From Roseburia sp. (GTDB taxonomy: Bacteria > Bacillota > Clostridia > Lachnospirales > Lachnospiraceae): a DNA stretch of 64,000 nucleotides. The notes beneath the pieces were generated by a model, which searched no databases, was not told the DNA's origin, and saw only the letters and a list, made by a program, of their open reading frames with translations. Positions 33,006 through 40,718 of the stretch are shown piece after piece; position 1 is the first letter of the stretch; each line of letters begins with the position of its first letter. The DNA is taken from contig JAGBEG010000013.1 of assembly GCA_017937095.1 (NCBI GenBank), positions 310,001 to 374,000 of the forward strand, read 5' to 3'. A program made the position numbers and the translations under genes.

Positions 33006-34808
33006 TTACAGAAGTCCTCTCCTCTTTGCTTCTTCCATCAGCTTCGGCTGTATCTGGGGGTATGTCCAATCAAGCGGCAGTTGCTCCGTAATTACAATTT
33101 TCTCTATCTCACGATGCAATTCCTGTTCAAACCCGCGGATTTCGGCATAATAAAGCATTCCAAAGCTCTCCTGTCCGTCGAAATTATCCTTCGCCGTCAC
33201 AGAGTAGACGCAGATCGGCTTTATATCGAAATCAAGCGCTCCTGTCTCCTCGTACAACTCTCTTTTCGCCGTCTCTAAAATATCCTCTCCCGGTTCTCTG
33301 TGTCCTCCCGGGACTTCCCATGTGTCTCTGTCCCTGTGCTTGCAGAACACATATTTTCCCTCTGTTTTCGCAATGATGACCGCAAATTTTAATAATGCAT
33401 CCTCGACCTCTTCATAGAAATTTACCTTCACGGTTTTTCTCCGATCCTGCCTTATAAAAGGCTCTGCGATTTCCTCCGACACCAAAAGCCCGTATTTCTC
33501 CGGCCGTCTGTAGGCATTTCCGTGCACCTCACGCCCACGATATTCCCTCATCTCGTCGATTGGAAAATCCGCAATAAAAATCCCCTCCGCTTCGTCTGCC
33601 TCCACAATCAGCGTATCTCTGGAACCGGCATCCTGCGGGCGGTATGCAATCCCGTCAAATGCAGTCGAATGCCCGTTGCAGTCTGGACAGTTGCCCGGAT
33701 AATTGACTGTCGCAATTCCTGTCATATTCTCATAGGCTCTCGCCCGAAGCTGCGAAATACGGTTGATTTCCATCGGACACGCATTCGGAACCAGCAGGAT
33801 TTCTGCGCCTTTTAACATCAGGATTCTTGCACTCTCCGGAAATTCCCTGTCGTAACAGATCATGCTGCCAACCCTGACAGTTCCCTTTTCGGTGTCCAGA
33901 TCCGCCACAAAAAAATCTTCTCCGGGAGTCAGCCTGCACTCATCCCCGAAATCACAGGTATGTACCTTCGCGTAGGTATATACCTCATTTCCAAAACGGT
34001 CAATAAGGCATATCGTATTTCTCGGACGCGGCTCGTAAGCCTCCAAAAAAGTAACGCCGATTGCCATATTCAGTTTCTTCGCCAGTTTCTTATATTCAGA
34101 TACAAACGTACTATTTTTATCGATTGCCAATGCCCCTAGTTCTTCTATGTCCTCAGGAATGCGGTAGCCGCAGCTCCACATTTCCGGGAACAGCGCGATA
34201 TCTGCGCCAAGCTCCTTCGCCTGTCTGCAGGCGCCAAGCCCCTTTTCCATATTTCCTTCCAGCGTTCCGGTCGGCGCGATCTGCAGCAATGCTACCCGTA
34301 TCGCATTTATTTTTAACAATTCCTGCATCACCATTGTCTCCCGCATGATCCACGGAATCTTCTCATACCGTTCCACCGCCTCATTCTTGCGAATAATTTC
34401 AGGCAGAGACAGCCACGCAACCTGATAGTCGTATTCTTTTTCGTAGTCATCCAGATTGCGCTCCCCTGCCGTCTCCTCCACATCACAAAAATAGTACCAT
34501 GAATCCATTTCCAGCAAATCGTCAGGATCGCCCTTTCGTTTCTCATGCACGAGAATGTAATCCGACACACTATCCGCCACGACCTTATAACCAGTCTCTT
34601 CCTGCACTTCCCGGATCAGCGTATCGAGCAGTTCCTCTCCGCGCTTCCTGCCGCCGCCGGGAAATTTGTAGTCTCCGTACTTTCCATGAATGACCAGATA
34701 TTTGTCTTTGTGCCGGATAATGCCTCTGACGGCTTCTCTCTTAAAAACTGTGCCGCCCTCCCTGTAGTCCTTCAAATCTAAGGTCAGTTCTTTGATGCAT
34801 TTATTCAT
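33006..34808 (-). CDS. NUDIX-nitrilase-NUDIX fusion hydrolase
   Basis: About 600 residues in three domains. The first NUDIX domain (to ~165) has a full Nudix box GGRKRGEELLDTLIREVQEE followed by TGY. The middle carbon-nitrogen hydrolase (about 175-450) shows the Glu-Lys-Cys triad in ALFPEMWSCG, YAKVHTCDFG and SMICYDREFPE. The C-terminal NUDIX domain has GGHREPGEDILETAKRELYE followed by ETG. All catalytic boxes are intact. The start ATG 34808 follows GGAGGATTGGAGAT. A single protein that cleaves an N-acyl/amide or nitrile bond and nucleoside-diphosphate-type bonds suggests salvage or detoxification of a modified nucleotide or cofactor. The substrate is unknown. Confidence 0.9.
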   Translation of the reverse strand: MNKCIKELTLDLKDYREGGTVFKREAVRGIIRHKDKYLVIHGKYGDYKFPGGGRKRGEELLDTLIREVQEETGYKVVADSVSDYILVHEKRKGDPDDLLEMDSWYYFCDVEETAGERNLDDYEKEYDYQVAWLSLPEIIRKNEAVERYEKIPWIMRETMVMQELLKINAIRVALLQIAPTGTLEGNMEKGLGACRQAKELGADIALFPEMWSCGYRIPEDIEELGALAIDKNSTFVSEYKKLAKKLNMAIGVTFLEAYEPRPRNTICLIDRFGNEVYTYAKVHTCDFGDECRLTPGEDFFVADLDTEKGTVRVGSMICYDREFPESARILMLKGAEILLVPNACPMEINRISQLRARAYENMTGIATVNYPGNCPDCNGHSTAFDGIAYRPQDAGSRDTLIVEADEAEGIFIADFPIDEMREYRGREVHGNAYRRPEKYGLLVSEEIAEPFIRQDRRKTVKVNFYEEVEDALLKFAVIIAKTEGKYVFCKHRDRDTWEVPGGHREPGEDILETAKRELYEETGALDFDIKPICVYSVTAKDNFDGQESFGMLYYAEIRGFEQELHREIEKIVITEQLPLDWTYPQIQPKLMEEAKRRGLL

Positions 34809-34863
34809 ATCTCCAATCCTCCTGCTGTCCTGCGTCCAGACCGCTATGCCTTGTAAAATATGC

Positions 34864-34898
34864 AAAACGGGAAGTCACTAAAAACTGGCTTCCCGTTA
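34864..34898 (-). terminator. Terminator after pyrF
   Basis: AACGGGAAGCCAGT and ACTTCCCGTT pair around a short loop, with TTTTGC following on the minus strand. It separates the pyrE-pyrF unit from the NUDIX fusion gene. Confidence 0.78.
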
Positions 34899-34975
34899 TA
34901 TTCCGATTCTTCAAATCCCGCTTATTCTATTATACCAGACTCCATTAAAAACGCAACTTTTAAGAGGAGGAAATC

Positions 34976-35884
34976 TTAATAGCATATTTCTTTGCAGCTT
35001 TCTTTTAACGCTCTGTATACTTCCTGCTGCATTTTCTCTGCCTGCGCATGTACGATGTCCTGATACATTTTTTTGCTTCCGTCATATTCTTTGCTATCCC
35101 TATATTTATATAAAACTCCTCTTGAAGAACTCACAAGCGCCCCCAATCCGTCTTCGTTAAAGCAAGCCGTCACATCCTTTGCACTTCCCCCCTGCGCGCC
35201 GAATCCCGGAACAAGAAAATAGCTGTTCTTCATCCTTTTTCTTAATTCTGCCGCCTCTCTTGGAAACGTCGCTCCGACAACAGCCCCCAGCGCCGAATAT
35301 CCGCTTTTTCCTATGCAGCCGCTGCCCGCTTCATCCAGATACCCCGCAAGCCAGTCACTCACATCTTCACCATTTGCTTTCACAGCTTCGGCAATTTCCG
35401 AAGAGCTGGGATTCGAAGTTCTTACCAATACAAATATTCCTTTGTCTTCTTTGACCGCCATATCTATAAATGGTTTCATACTGTCTGTTCCCAAAAACGG
35501 GGAAACTGTCAAAAAATCTGCATTAATTGGTCCCTCCTTCGCAAGGTGTGCAAACGCATACGCTCTTGCCGTATTACCGATATCATTTCGTTTGCTGTCG
35601 TCAACAACAATCAATCCCTGTTTTTTCGCATATTCCGATACTTTTTCAAATACCCGGAAGCCATCTGCGCCATATACTTCATAAAATGCCATCTGAGGCT
35701 TCACGGCAATTACAATATCCTTAACAGCATCGATCACATCCTTTGCCCATTCCCAGATAACCTCTGCCTTTGATAATGCATCTGGTTTATAGCAATCAGG
35801 AATCATGTCCCACTCCGGATCAATTCCTGTGATACAGGGATTCTTCTTTTTCATTGTTTCACGAACCACTCTGTCAATCAGCAT
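34976..35884 (-). CDS. pyrF: Orotidine 5'-phosphate decarboxylase
   Basis: A long-form (type 2) OMP decarboxylase of about 302 residues that makes UMP, the last step of pyrimidine synthesis. The active site is seen in GLIVVDDSKRNDIGNTA (Asp-Lys-Asp pattern), with FLTVSPFLGTDSMKP and FLVPGFGAQGG for phosphate binding. ATG 35884 follows GGAGGGAAATAGA and lies one base beyond the pyrE stop, so the two genes are tightly coupled. Confidence 0.95.
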   Translation of the reverse strand: MLIDRVVRETMKKKNPCITGIDPEWDMIPDCYKPDALSKAEVIWEWAKDVIDAVKDIVIAVKPQMAFYEVYGADGFRVFEKVSEYAKKQGLIVVDDSKRNDIGNTARAYAFAHLAKEGPINADFLTVSPFLGTDSMKPFIDMAVKEDKGIFVLVRTSNPSSSEIAEAVKANGEDVSDWLAGYLDEAGSGCIGKSGYSALGAVVGATFPREAAELRKRMKNSYFLVPGFGAQGGSAKDVTACFNEDGLGALVSSSRGVLYKYRDSKEYDGSKKMYQDIVHAQAEKMQQEVYRALKESCKEICY

Positions 35885-35885
35885 T

Positions 35886-36716
35886 CTATTTCCCTCCATA
35901 TCGCTCCTTGTACTGCTGCAAAGCATCAAGATACTCTGACGCCGGAATCACACCATTTTTGATTGCACTGATAATGTCCTGCAATGTCACAATAGAGTAA
36001 ATTCTTATTCCATATTCCTCTTCTATATGTTTTTTCGCTGTTCCTGATAAAGCTCCACTCTTTTCCATTCTGTCAACAGATACCACCACATCAATCTCAC
36101 TATCAGACGCATTTCCCCGGATGCTTTTGAGGGTTTCGCAAAGTGTGTTCCCCGAAGTCAGCGTGTCCTCAATGATTGTGATATTCTTACCTGACGTCAG
36201 ATTTGCTCCTATCGTATTTCCAATGCTGTACTCTATATCACGTCCATATTTTTCGAACAAAACCATACTTGTCGCTATCACTAATGGTGCTTTTTGATTT
36301 GCAGGCGCGCAGAGCATCTCAGAGTGAACATTGTTTTCTATCATGCATTCTGCATAGAATTTACCAAGCTTCGTAATCTGGGAGGCAGATTTGTAACTCG
36401 ATGTATCAATATAATAGGGCGAAACCCTTCCGCTTTGCAGCCCAAATTCGCCAAACTTTAATACCCCATTGTCCGCCATAAAGCGCACAAAGCGTTCTCT
36501 GTAGTTGAGCGCATCCTGACGGTAATTAAAAAGCTCGTCCATCGTAATTCCAAAATATCTTGCAATGATTGGTAATAGCTCGATGTCAGGTGTGGAAATG
36601 CCGTTTTCCCATTTGCTCACAGCCTGAGAAGAAACCGCTAAAACTTCGGCAAGCTGCTCCTGCGTTATTTTCTTGTTTTTTCTCAATGCTTTGATCTTCT
36701 TTGCGATTACTTCCAT
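35886..36716 (-). CDS. pyrE: XRE helix-turn-helix / orotate phosphoribosyltransferase fusion
   Basis: 276 residues. Residues 1-70 are a Cro/C1 HTH (IKALRKNKKITQEQLAEVLA, then VSSQAVSKWENG). The rest is a type I phosphoribosyltransferase: GEFGLQSGRVSPYYIDTSSY is the OPRT start, LCAPANQKAPLVIATSM the substrate loop, and ITIIEDTLTSGNTLCETLK the PRPP motif. It should form OMP from orotate, feeding PyrF next door, and may also bind DNA. The canonical PRPP motif is slightly altered (DTLTSG). Start ATG 36716 behind GGAGGGACGAA. Confidence 0.9.
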   Translation of the reverse strand: MEVIAKKIKALRKNKKITQEQLAEVLAVSSQAVSKWENGISTPDIELLPIIARYFGITMDELFNYRQDALNYRERFVRFMADNGVLKFGEFGLQSGRVSPYYIDTSSYKSASQITKLGKFYAECMIENNVHSEMLCAPANQKAPLVIATSMVLFEKYGRDIEYSIGNTIGANLTSGKNITIIEDTLTSGNTLCETLKSIRGNASDSEIDVVVSVDRMEKSGALSGTAKKHIEEEYGIRIYSIVTLQDIISAIKNGVIPASEYLDALQQYKERYGGK

Positions 36717-36805
36717 TTCGTCCCTCCTTGTATCTATCACTATAAAATCAATTTGGGAATTACACCAGCATTTATTTTTATAGATTTATACAACGGATGG
36801 TTGAA

Positions 36806-36844
36806 TAAAAAGCGTGCAGTTATCCCAAGAGATAACCGCACGCT
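36806..36844 (-). terminator. Terminator upstream of pyrE
   Basis: On the minus strand AGCGTGCGGTTATC pairs with GATAACTGCACGCT around a six-base loop, followed by TTTTT. It ends the short transcript of the 79-residue gene before pyrE begins. Confidence 0.88.
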
Positions 36845-36863
36845 CTGACCGCAAACAATAGGA

Positions 36864-37103
36864 CTAATCCAGATAGTGCCCTACCGGAGATGTATTATAT
36901 TGTTTCTTAATCTCAATCATAACAGAACCATCCGCCTGCGTTTCTTCTGAAAGAATCTTATACCGTGTCTTATTCTTGTTAAGCTGTTCCTTGTATTTTT
37001 TCACTTCTTCATTAACAAGCTTCACAGCATAATCATGCCCGATATCTTCCTTCAATAAGAAATGTAATGTTTGTGTAATGCACGCTGCTTTTACTCTTTT
37101 CAT
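36864..37103 (-). CDS. Conserved-looking small protein, unknown
   Basis: 79 residues, soluble, basic in the middle (NEEVKKYKEQLNKNKTRYKI) and ending NTSPVGHYLD. It has an AGG-containing site before the ATG and its own terminator, so it is likely to be a real single-gene transcript. I recognise no family or motif, and neither neighbour gives a clue to its role. Confidence 0.65.
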   Translation of the reverse strand: MKRVKAACITQTLHFLLKEDIGHDYAVKLVNEEVKKYKEQLNKNKTRYKILSEETQADGSVMIEIKKQYNTSPVGHYLD

Positions 37104-37281
37104 TTTCTACCTGCCTTTTGTTGTTGAATAAGTTTACGGTTTTATTATAAATGAAAAAATATTTTTTTGTAAGCAAAAGTCGCCAGCTTTTGTGCATTTC
37201 GTCACTTTTCCATATGCTATCGCGTTTATATTTTGTGCATTTTGTCTTTACATAATTGAATGCACCGTCTGAAATTCCTTT

Positions 37282-37635
37282 CTATGACTTAATCCACTTC
37301 CGGTTTCGTTCTGGCTTTCCATGTCCAAAATAAATCATTTTCCCTAAGCATGTCTTTGCCGATAAAGGCTGAACTCTGTTATCCGGTATCAGATTCCTGT
37401 CCTTTTCACTCATGGCGATCGGTATCTGCAACGCATCAGCAAGATAGGCTGCATTCTGGCAATGATCCATGTGTCCGTGTGTAAGCACAATTAAACCTAC
37501 GTGAAACTCCTTACACTTTTTCAGGATTCTGTCGCGATGTTTCTTTCTGCCAGTGTCAATTAAGATTGCCTTGTCATTATCAGCTACAATATAGCAATTT
37601 ACATTTCCACCCGCGATTCTATGTATTTTAACCAT
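37282..37635 (-). pseudogene. MBL-fold metallo-hydrolase, internally deleted
   Basis: 117 residues. The N-terminal metallo-beta-lactamase motif THGHMDHCQNAAYLADAL is intact. Soon after, the frame jumps to what looks like the C-terminal end of the family (IYFGHGKPERNRKW). The usual MBL hydrolase is over 200 residues, so the stretch carrying the later His and Asp metal ligands seems to have been lost in frame. It is unlikely to be active. A shortened functional protein cannot be excluded. Confidence 0.7.
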
Positions 37636-37806
37636 GATAGATATATTTAACCCCTCTTACGCTGCACCTGGCAATCTCTATTTCACGTATCTTCCAGAAC
37701 AATATCATCTGTCCTCATGCATCTATCTAAGAAGATATCTCCATGCTTATCATATTCCAAAATTTAATTTCTAAATATTCTTTAGGCTATATTTACTAAA
37801 GTAAAA

Positions 37807-37995
37807 TCACTTTGTTTCTAAATATTTTTTATGCCTCTCGCATCCATCAATAGTAAGCCCTACAATCACAACAGCAAAAAAGATAATTACTACTGTCCAA
37901 ATGCACACTTCTGATGTACTAATAACAGCTAAATAAAAGAATACCAAACTAATAATTGCCATAGATGCAGAGACACTTTTGAATTGATTTACCAC
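37807..37995 (-). CDS. Possible small two-helix membrane protein
   Basis: 62 residues with two hydrophobic stretches (MAIISLVFFYLAVISTSEVC and WTVVIIFFAVVIVGLTI) and a charged tail. It starts at GTG with only a weak ribosome binding site. The surrounding AT-rich sequence (37636-38138) contains nothing else I can name. It may be a chance frame. Confidence 0.4.
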   Translation of the reverse strand: MVNQFKSVSASMAIISLVFFYLAVISTSEVCIWTVVIIFFAVVIVGLTIDGCERHKKYLETK

Positions 37996-38138
37996 AAACT
38001 ATATTTTCACGTTAAAGTATAAATAGTCCCCACTGTCATTTTTACACTTAAAATCCCTTGTAAATGAATCTCTCCAGACATTCAAAAAATACAGCTATAG
38101 CCAATACGTATTTTCATTACGAAAAACCGGGGCAGGCA

Positions 38139-38591
38139 TTACCTGCCCCTATGCTTCTCTTTTCTTTTCTGCTGTTTCAGTTCAAACTGGCGCTGCTTCT
38201 CTGCTTCTTTTTGCTCCTTGCCGATAGCCTTACGCTCTGTTTTTAACTGCTCCTGCTGCAATTTCAATGCCTGCTGCGATTTCGTTCCCACACCAGCATC
38301 TTCCATCTGCTTTCGCGCCTCCCGCTGCTTCCGCTTGAGATTCGCCTTCTGCTCCTTTACAACAGTTGCCACAGCCGGACTAAATCGTAATTGAAAATAA
38401 TTCTTTCCGATAAACTCAGACACCTCATATTCCTTCGGCTCTGCGCCAAATGTAACCTTGCATACAGAAAGTTTACCCTTGTCAACCCTTTCGAAAATAC
38501 CTACCCAAAAAGGTTCTTCAAAAAATACTTTCAATGTTCCCGACACCGAAGAATCCCCCGATTCCTCTGTCAATTTTCCTGACTTGTCCAT
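38139..38591 (-). CDS. yjdF: YjdF family protein (DUF2992)
   Basis: 150 residues. The N-terminal half has the YjdF signature (KVFFEEPFWVGIFERVDKGK; LSVCKVTFGAEPKEYEV; NYFQLRFSPAV). The C-terminal half is a highly charged Lys/Gln/Glu-rich helix. Function unknown; in Firmicutes it is controlled by the yjdF riboswitch, present just upstream at 38632-38715. Start ATG 38591 behind AAAGGAGGAATTTGTC. Confidence 0.93.
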   Translation of the reverse strand: MDKSGKLTEESGDSSVSGTLKVFFEEPFWVGIFERVDKGKLSVCKVTFGAEPKEYEVSEFIGKNYFQLRFSPAVATVVKEQKANLKRKQREARKQMEDAGVGTKSQQALKLQQEQLKTERKAIGKEQKEAEKQRQFELKQQKRKEKHRGR

Positions 38592-38631
38592 GACAAATTC
38601 CTCCTTTATGTCTTGCGCTTCCCGCAAGCCG

Positions 38632-38715
38632 TAATACACAAAGAATGGACGGCCCAAGGAGGGAGGGCTACTTACATTCCACAGAATGCGTACGGACTAC
38701 CTACCGTATCTGCAC
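38632..38715 (-). ncRNA. yjdF-motif riboswitch
   Basis: On the minus strand the leader shows GGTAGGTAGTCCG, AATGTAAGTAGCCCTCC and TTGGGCCGTCC, the conserved blocks of the yjdF motif, which binds azaaromatic compounds. It ends about 45 bases before the yjdF start codon. The same blocks recur at 49585-49665. Confidence 0.88.
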
Positions 38716-38875
38716 GAAAAATCATGCGTTTGTGTTTTTATCTTTGCTTTTACATTGTAGCATAGTGGCGGGCATTTTTCTATCATCTACTATTATTCGC
38801 TCATTTTTTCGTTCGTAATTCGTTCATCACAAATGCTTGAATCAACTTTTTCTTTCACTGCCAGCATTGCCGCTC

Positions 38876-40648
38876 TTAAACCCGTTCCCGTATCAAAGAA
38901 TTTAAAAGCTCCGGTATCTCCTCATACCTGTCAACCCACAAAATATTAATGCCAAGAGATTTGTAATACTCCTCCCGGATGCGAGCGTCCATCTCACTGT
39001 ATTTCTGAAGTAGTTCCTTTTGCTTTTTATCTCCTGTCATGGGATGTTCTTTCTTTTTTATGATTGCAAAATGCCGCGGCTTCTCATCGTTTCTGGATGC
39101 CACATCCAAAAGTCTCCGCATATTCGGATCTGTCAGCGAACTGCCGATAAAAAGACAGGTACTATCCCGAAAAGCATTGAGCTGTACGATATTCGACCAG
39201 CAATAAGCATCTCTGTAAACTTTATGATAATCCTCTTCTGAAAAAACCAGTTCACAGTTCTTCCAGTCTTCCGTTTCCGCTTCCATCGGCAGGAAACCAT
39301 GTACATGATATACACTCAATTTATTAATATCCGGAATATCTTCTTCTCTGTATATCGTTTTATATGCAACCTTGTTTTTCAAGTTCTGTTCAACGAGATC
39401 ATCGAAATTATAGGTTACAATACATTTTACCCCAATATGATTGCGCCGCGGTGTCGCCAAATTCGCAATTTCTTTCAAAAGCTTCGTATTCCACTTCGGC
39501 TTTTTTTCGTATAATATTTTATGCACCAGTTCAAAATATTCTTCATCCTCAAAGGCAGAGCGGATATATCTCATCTGGATAATAGGCGAATCTTCTCTGT
39601 CGCCATATGCCAGTTTGCTTATCTTCTCCACATCCTCTTCCGAATCGATGACACCTAAATTGACATTTATCATATTAATCAGGAGCTTATGAATCAGATC
39701 ATCCCATAAAGGCACTCCGGCATCCGCTGAAACTCCCGCGCCTAAAAACAATGATACATCCTGCTTGTCATATGCCGTTTTTAATCTGCGAATCAGTTCT
39801 TCTCTTTTGCGTTTCTGCTCCGTTTGAGAAGACGCAGACAGCAGAGTCTCTTCCAACATCATTCTTTTGGGATTGGTCAGATATTCTACATTCATTCCCG
39901 TATCCTTCATCTTTTCCACAAAGTCTACATAATCCCAAACTGTCACCTTAACATTTCCGGAAACGGATATCTCATTTAGCTCCTCTTTGGTCTCCTCCAA
40001 CATTTCTGCCCCGAAAATGACCAATATCTCTGTCTTTTCATCCCTGTCTGCAAACTTTTCAACCGTTTTTCCGACAACACTCCTGTAATAATTTTTGTCC
40101 GCCTGCATACCTGCCACATACTTTACCTCTATATAAGTCGGAGTTGTGTCAATGATACCGCTCTCAAAAAACATGTCGTACTGCTCTTCTCCATCCGGCA
40201 GTCTGCATGTGATGTGATTTAACTCCGCATATCTTTGTAAACCGGAAAGCACAAAACGCTCAAACGCTTCCGCCGATTCCAGTTTCGTCATATCCTGATC
40301 TTTGAAATTTTTCAGTGTCTGACGGCTTACCGCTGCAACAATTTGTCTCGAATCTATTTCTGGGACATTTCCCGAGAACTGCTCTGTCAGCTTCCAGACG
40401 CCGCGTTTCGGGTTATAAATCAATCCATACTTTTTCAAATATGTCTTCGCCCAGGCAATTCTGTAAGAAACCTCCGTCTGTCTGCCATGCCCGTGAGGAA
40501 TCTTTGCGGTTTCATCAGAAAGTTTCATAATGGAAACTACTTCTTTGTCAATCACCTCATTCTCAGCCATGCCGCCATTCTTATGCAATACATCGATTAC
40601 CGGCTGCATCATCTTGTCAAAAGTCGGAACATCATTTTTATCATACAT
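38876..40648 (-). CDS. Mrr_N / PD-(D/E)XK-like / SIR2 fusion protein, defence candidate
   Basis: About 590 residues. The N-terminal ~95 form a winged-helix region like Mrr_N (VSYRIAWAKTYLKKYGLIYN, then PKRGVWKLTE). Residues ~130-260 have a restriction-endonuclease-like pattern, with an acidic residue in EEQYDMFFESG and the ExK of TYIEVKYV. From about 295 on there is a SIR2 domain (SLFLGAGVSADAGVPLWDDL; CIVTYNFDDLVEQNL; YHVHGFLPM) of the kind that depletes NAD+ in phage defence. ATG 40648 follows AAAGGAGATTCCT. It lies 70 bases downstream of the WYL-helicase gene, so the two probably form one operon. Confidence 0.85.
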   Translation of the reverse strand: MYDKNDVPTFDKMMQPVIDVLHKNGGMAENEVIDKEVVSIMKLSDETAKIPHGHGRQTEVSYRIAWAKTYLKKYGLIYNPKRGVWKLTEQFSGNVPEIDSRQIVAAVSRQTLKNFKDQDMTKLESAEAFERFVLSGLQRYAELNHITCRLPDGEEQYDMFFESGIIDTTPTYIEVKYVAGMQADKNYYRSVVGKTVEKFADRDEKTEILVIFGAEMLEETKEELNEISVSGNVKVTVWDYVDFVEKMKDTGMNVEYLTNPKRMMLEETLLSASSQTEQKRKREELIRRLKTAYDKQDVSLFLGAGVSADAGVPLWDDLIHKLLINMINVNLGVIDSEEDVEKISKLAYGDREDSPIIQMRYIRSAFEDEEYFELVHKILYEKKPKWNTKLLKEIANLATPRRNHIGVKCIVTYNFDDLVEQNLKNKVAYKTIYREEDIPDINKLSVYHVHGFLPMEAETEDWKNCELVFSEEDYHKVYRDAYCWSNIVQLNAFRDSTCLFIGSSLTDPNMRRLLDVASRNDEKPRHFAIIKKKEHPMTGDKKQKELLQKYSEMDARIREEYYKSLGINILWVDRYEEIPELLNSLIRERV

Positions 40649-40718
40649 AGGAATCTCCTTTCTCACTTCCCCACACTCCGACGCAGATCTCACTGCGTCG
40701 TCTCTTCATAAAATGCCG

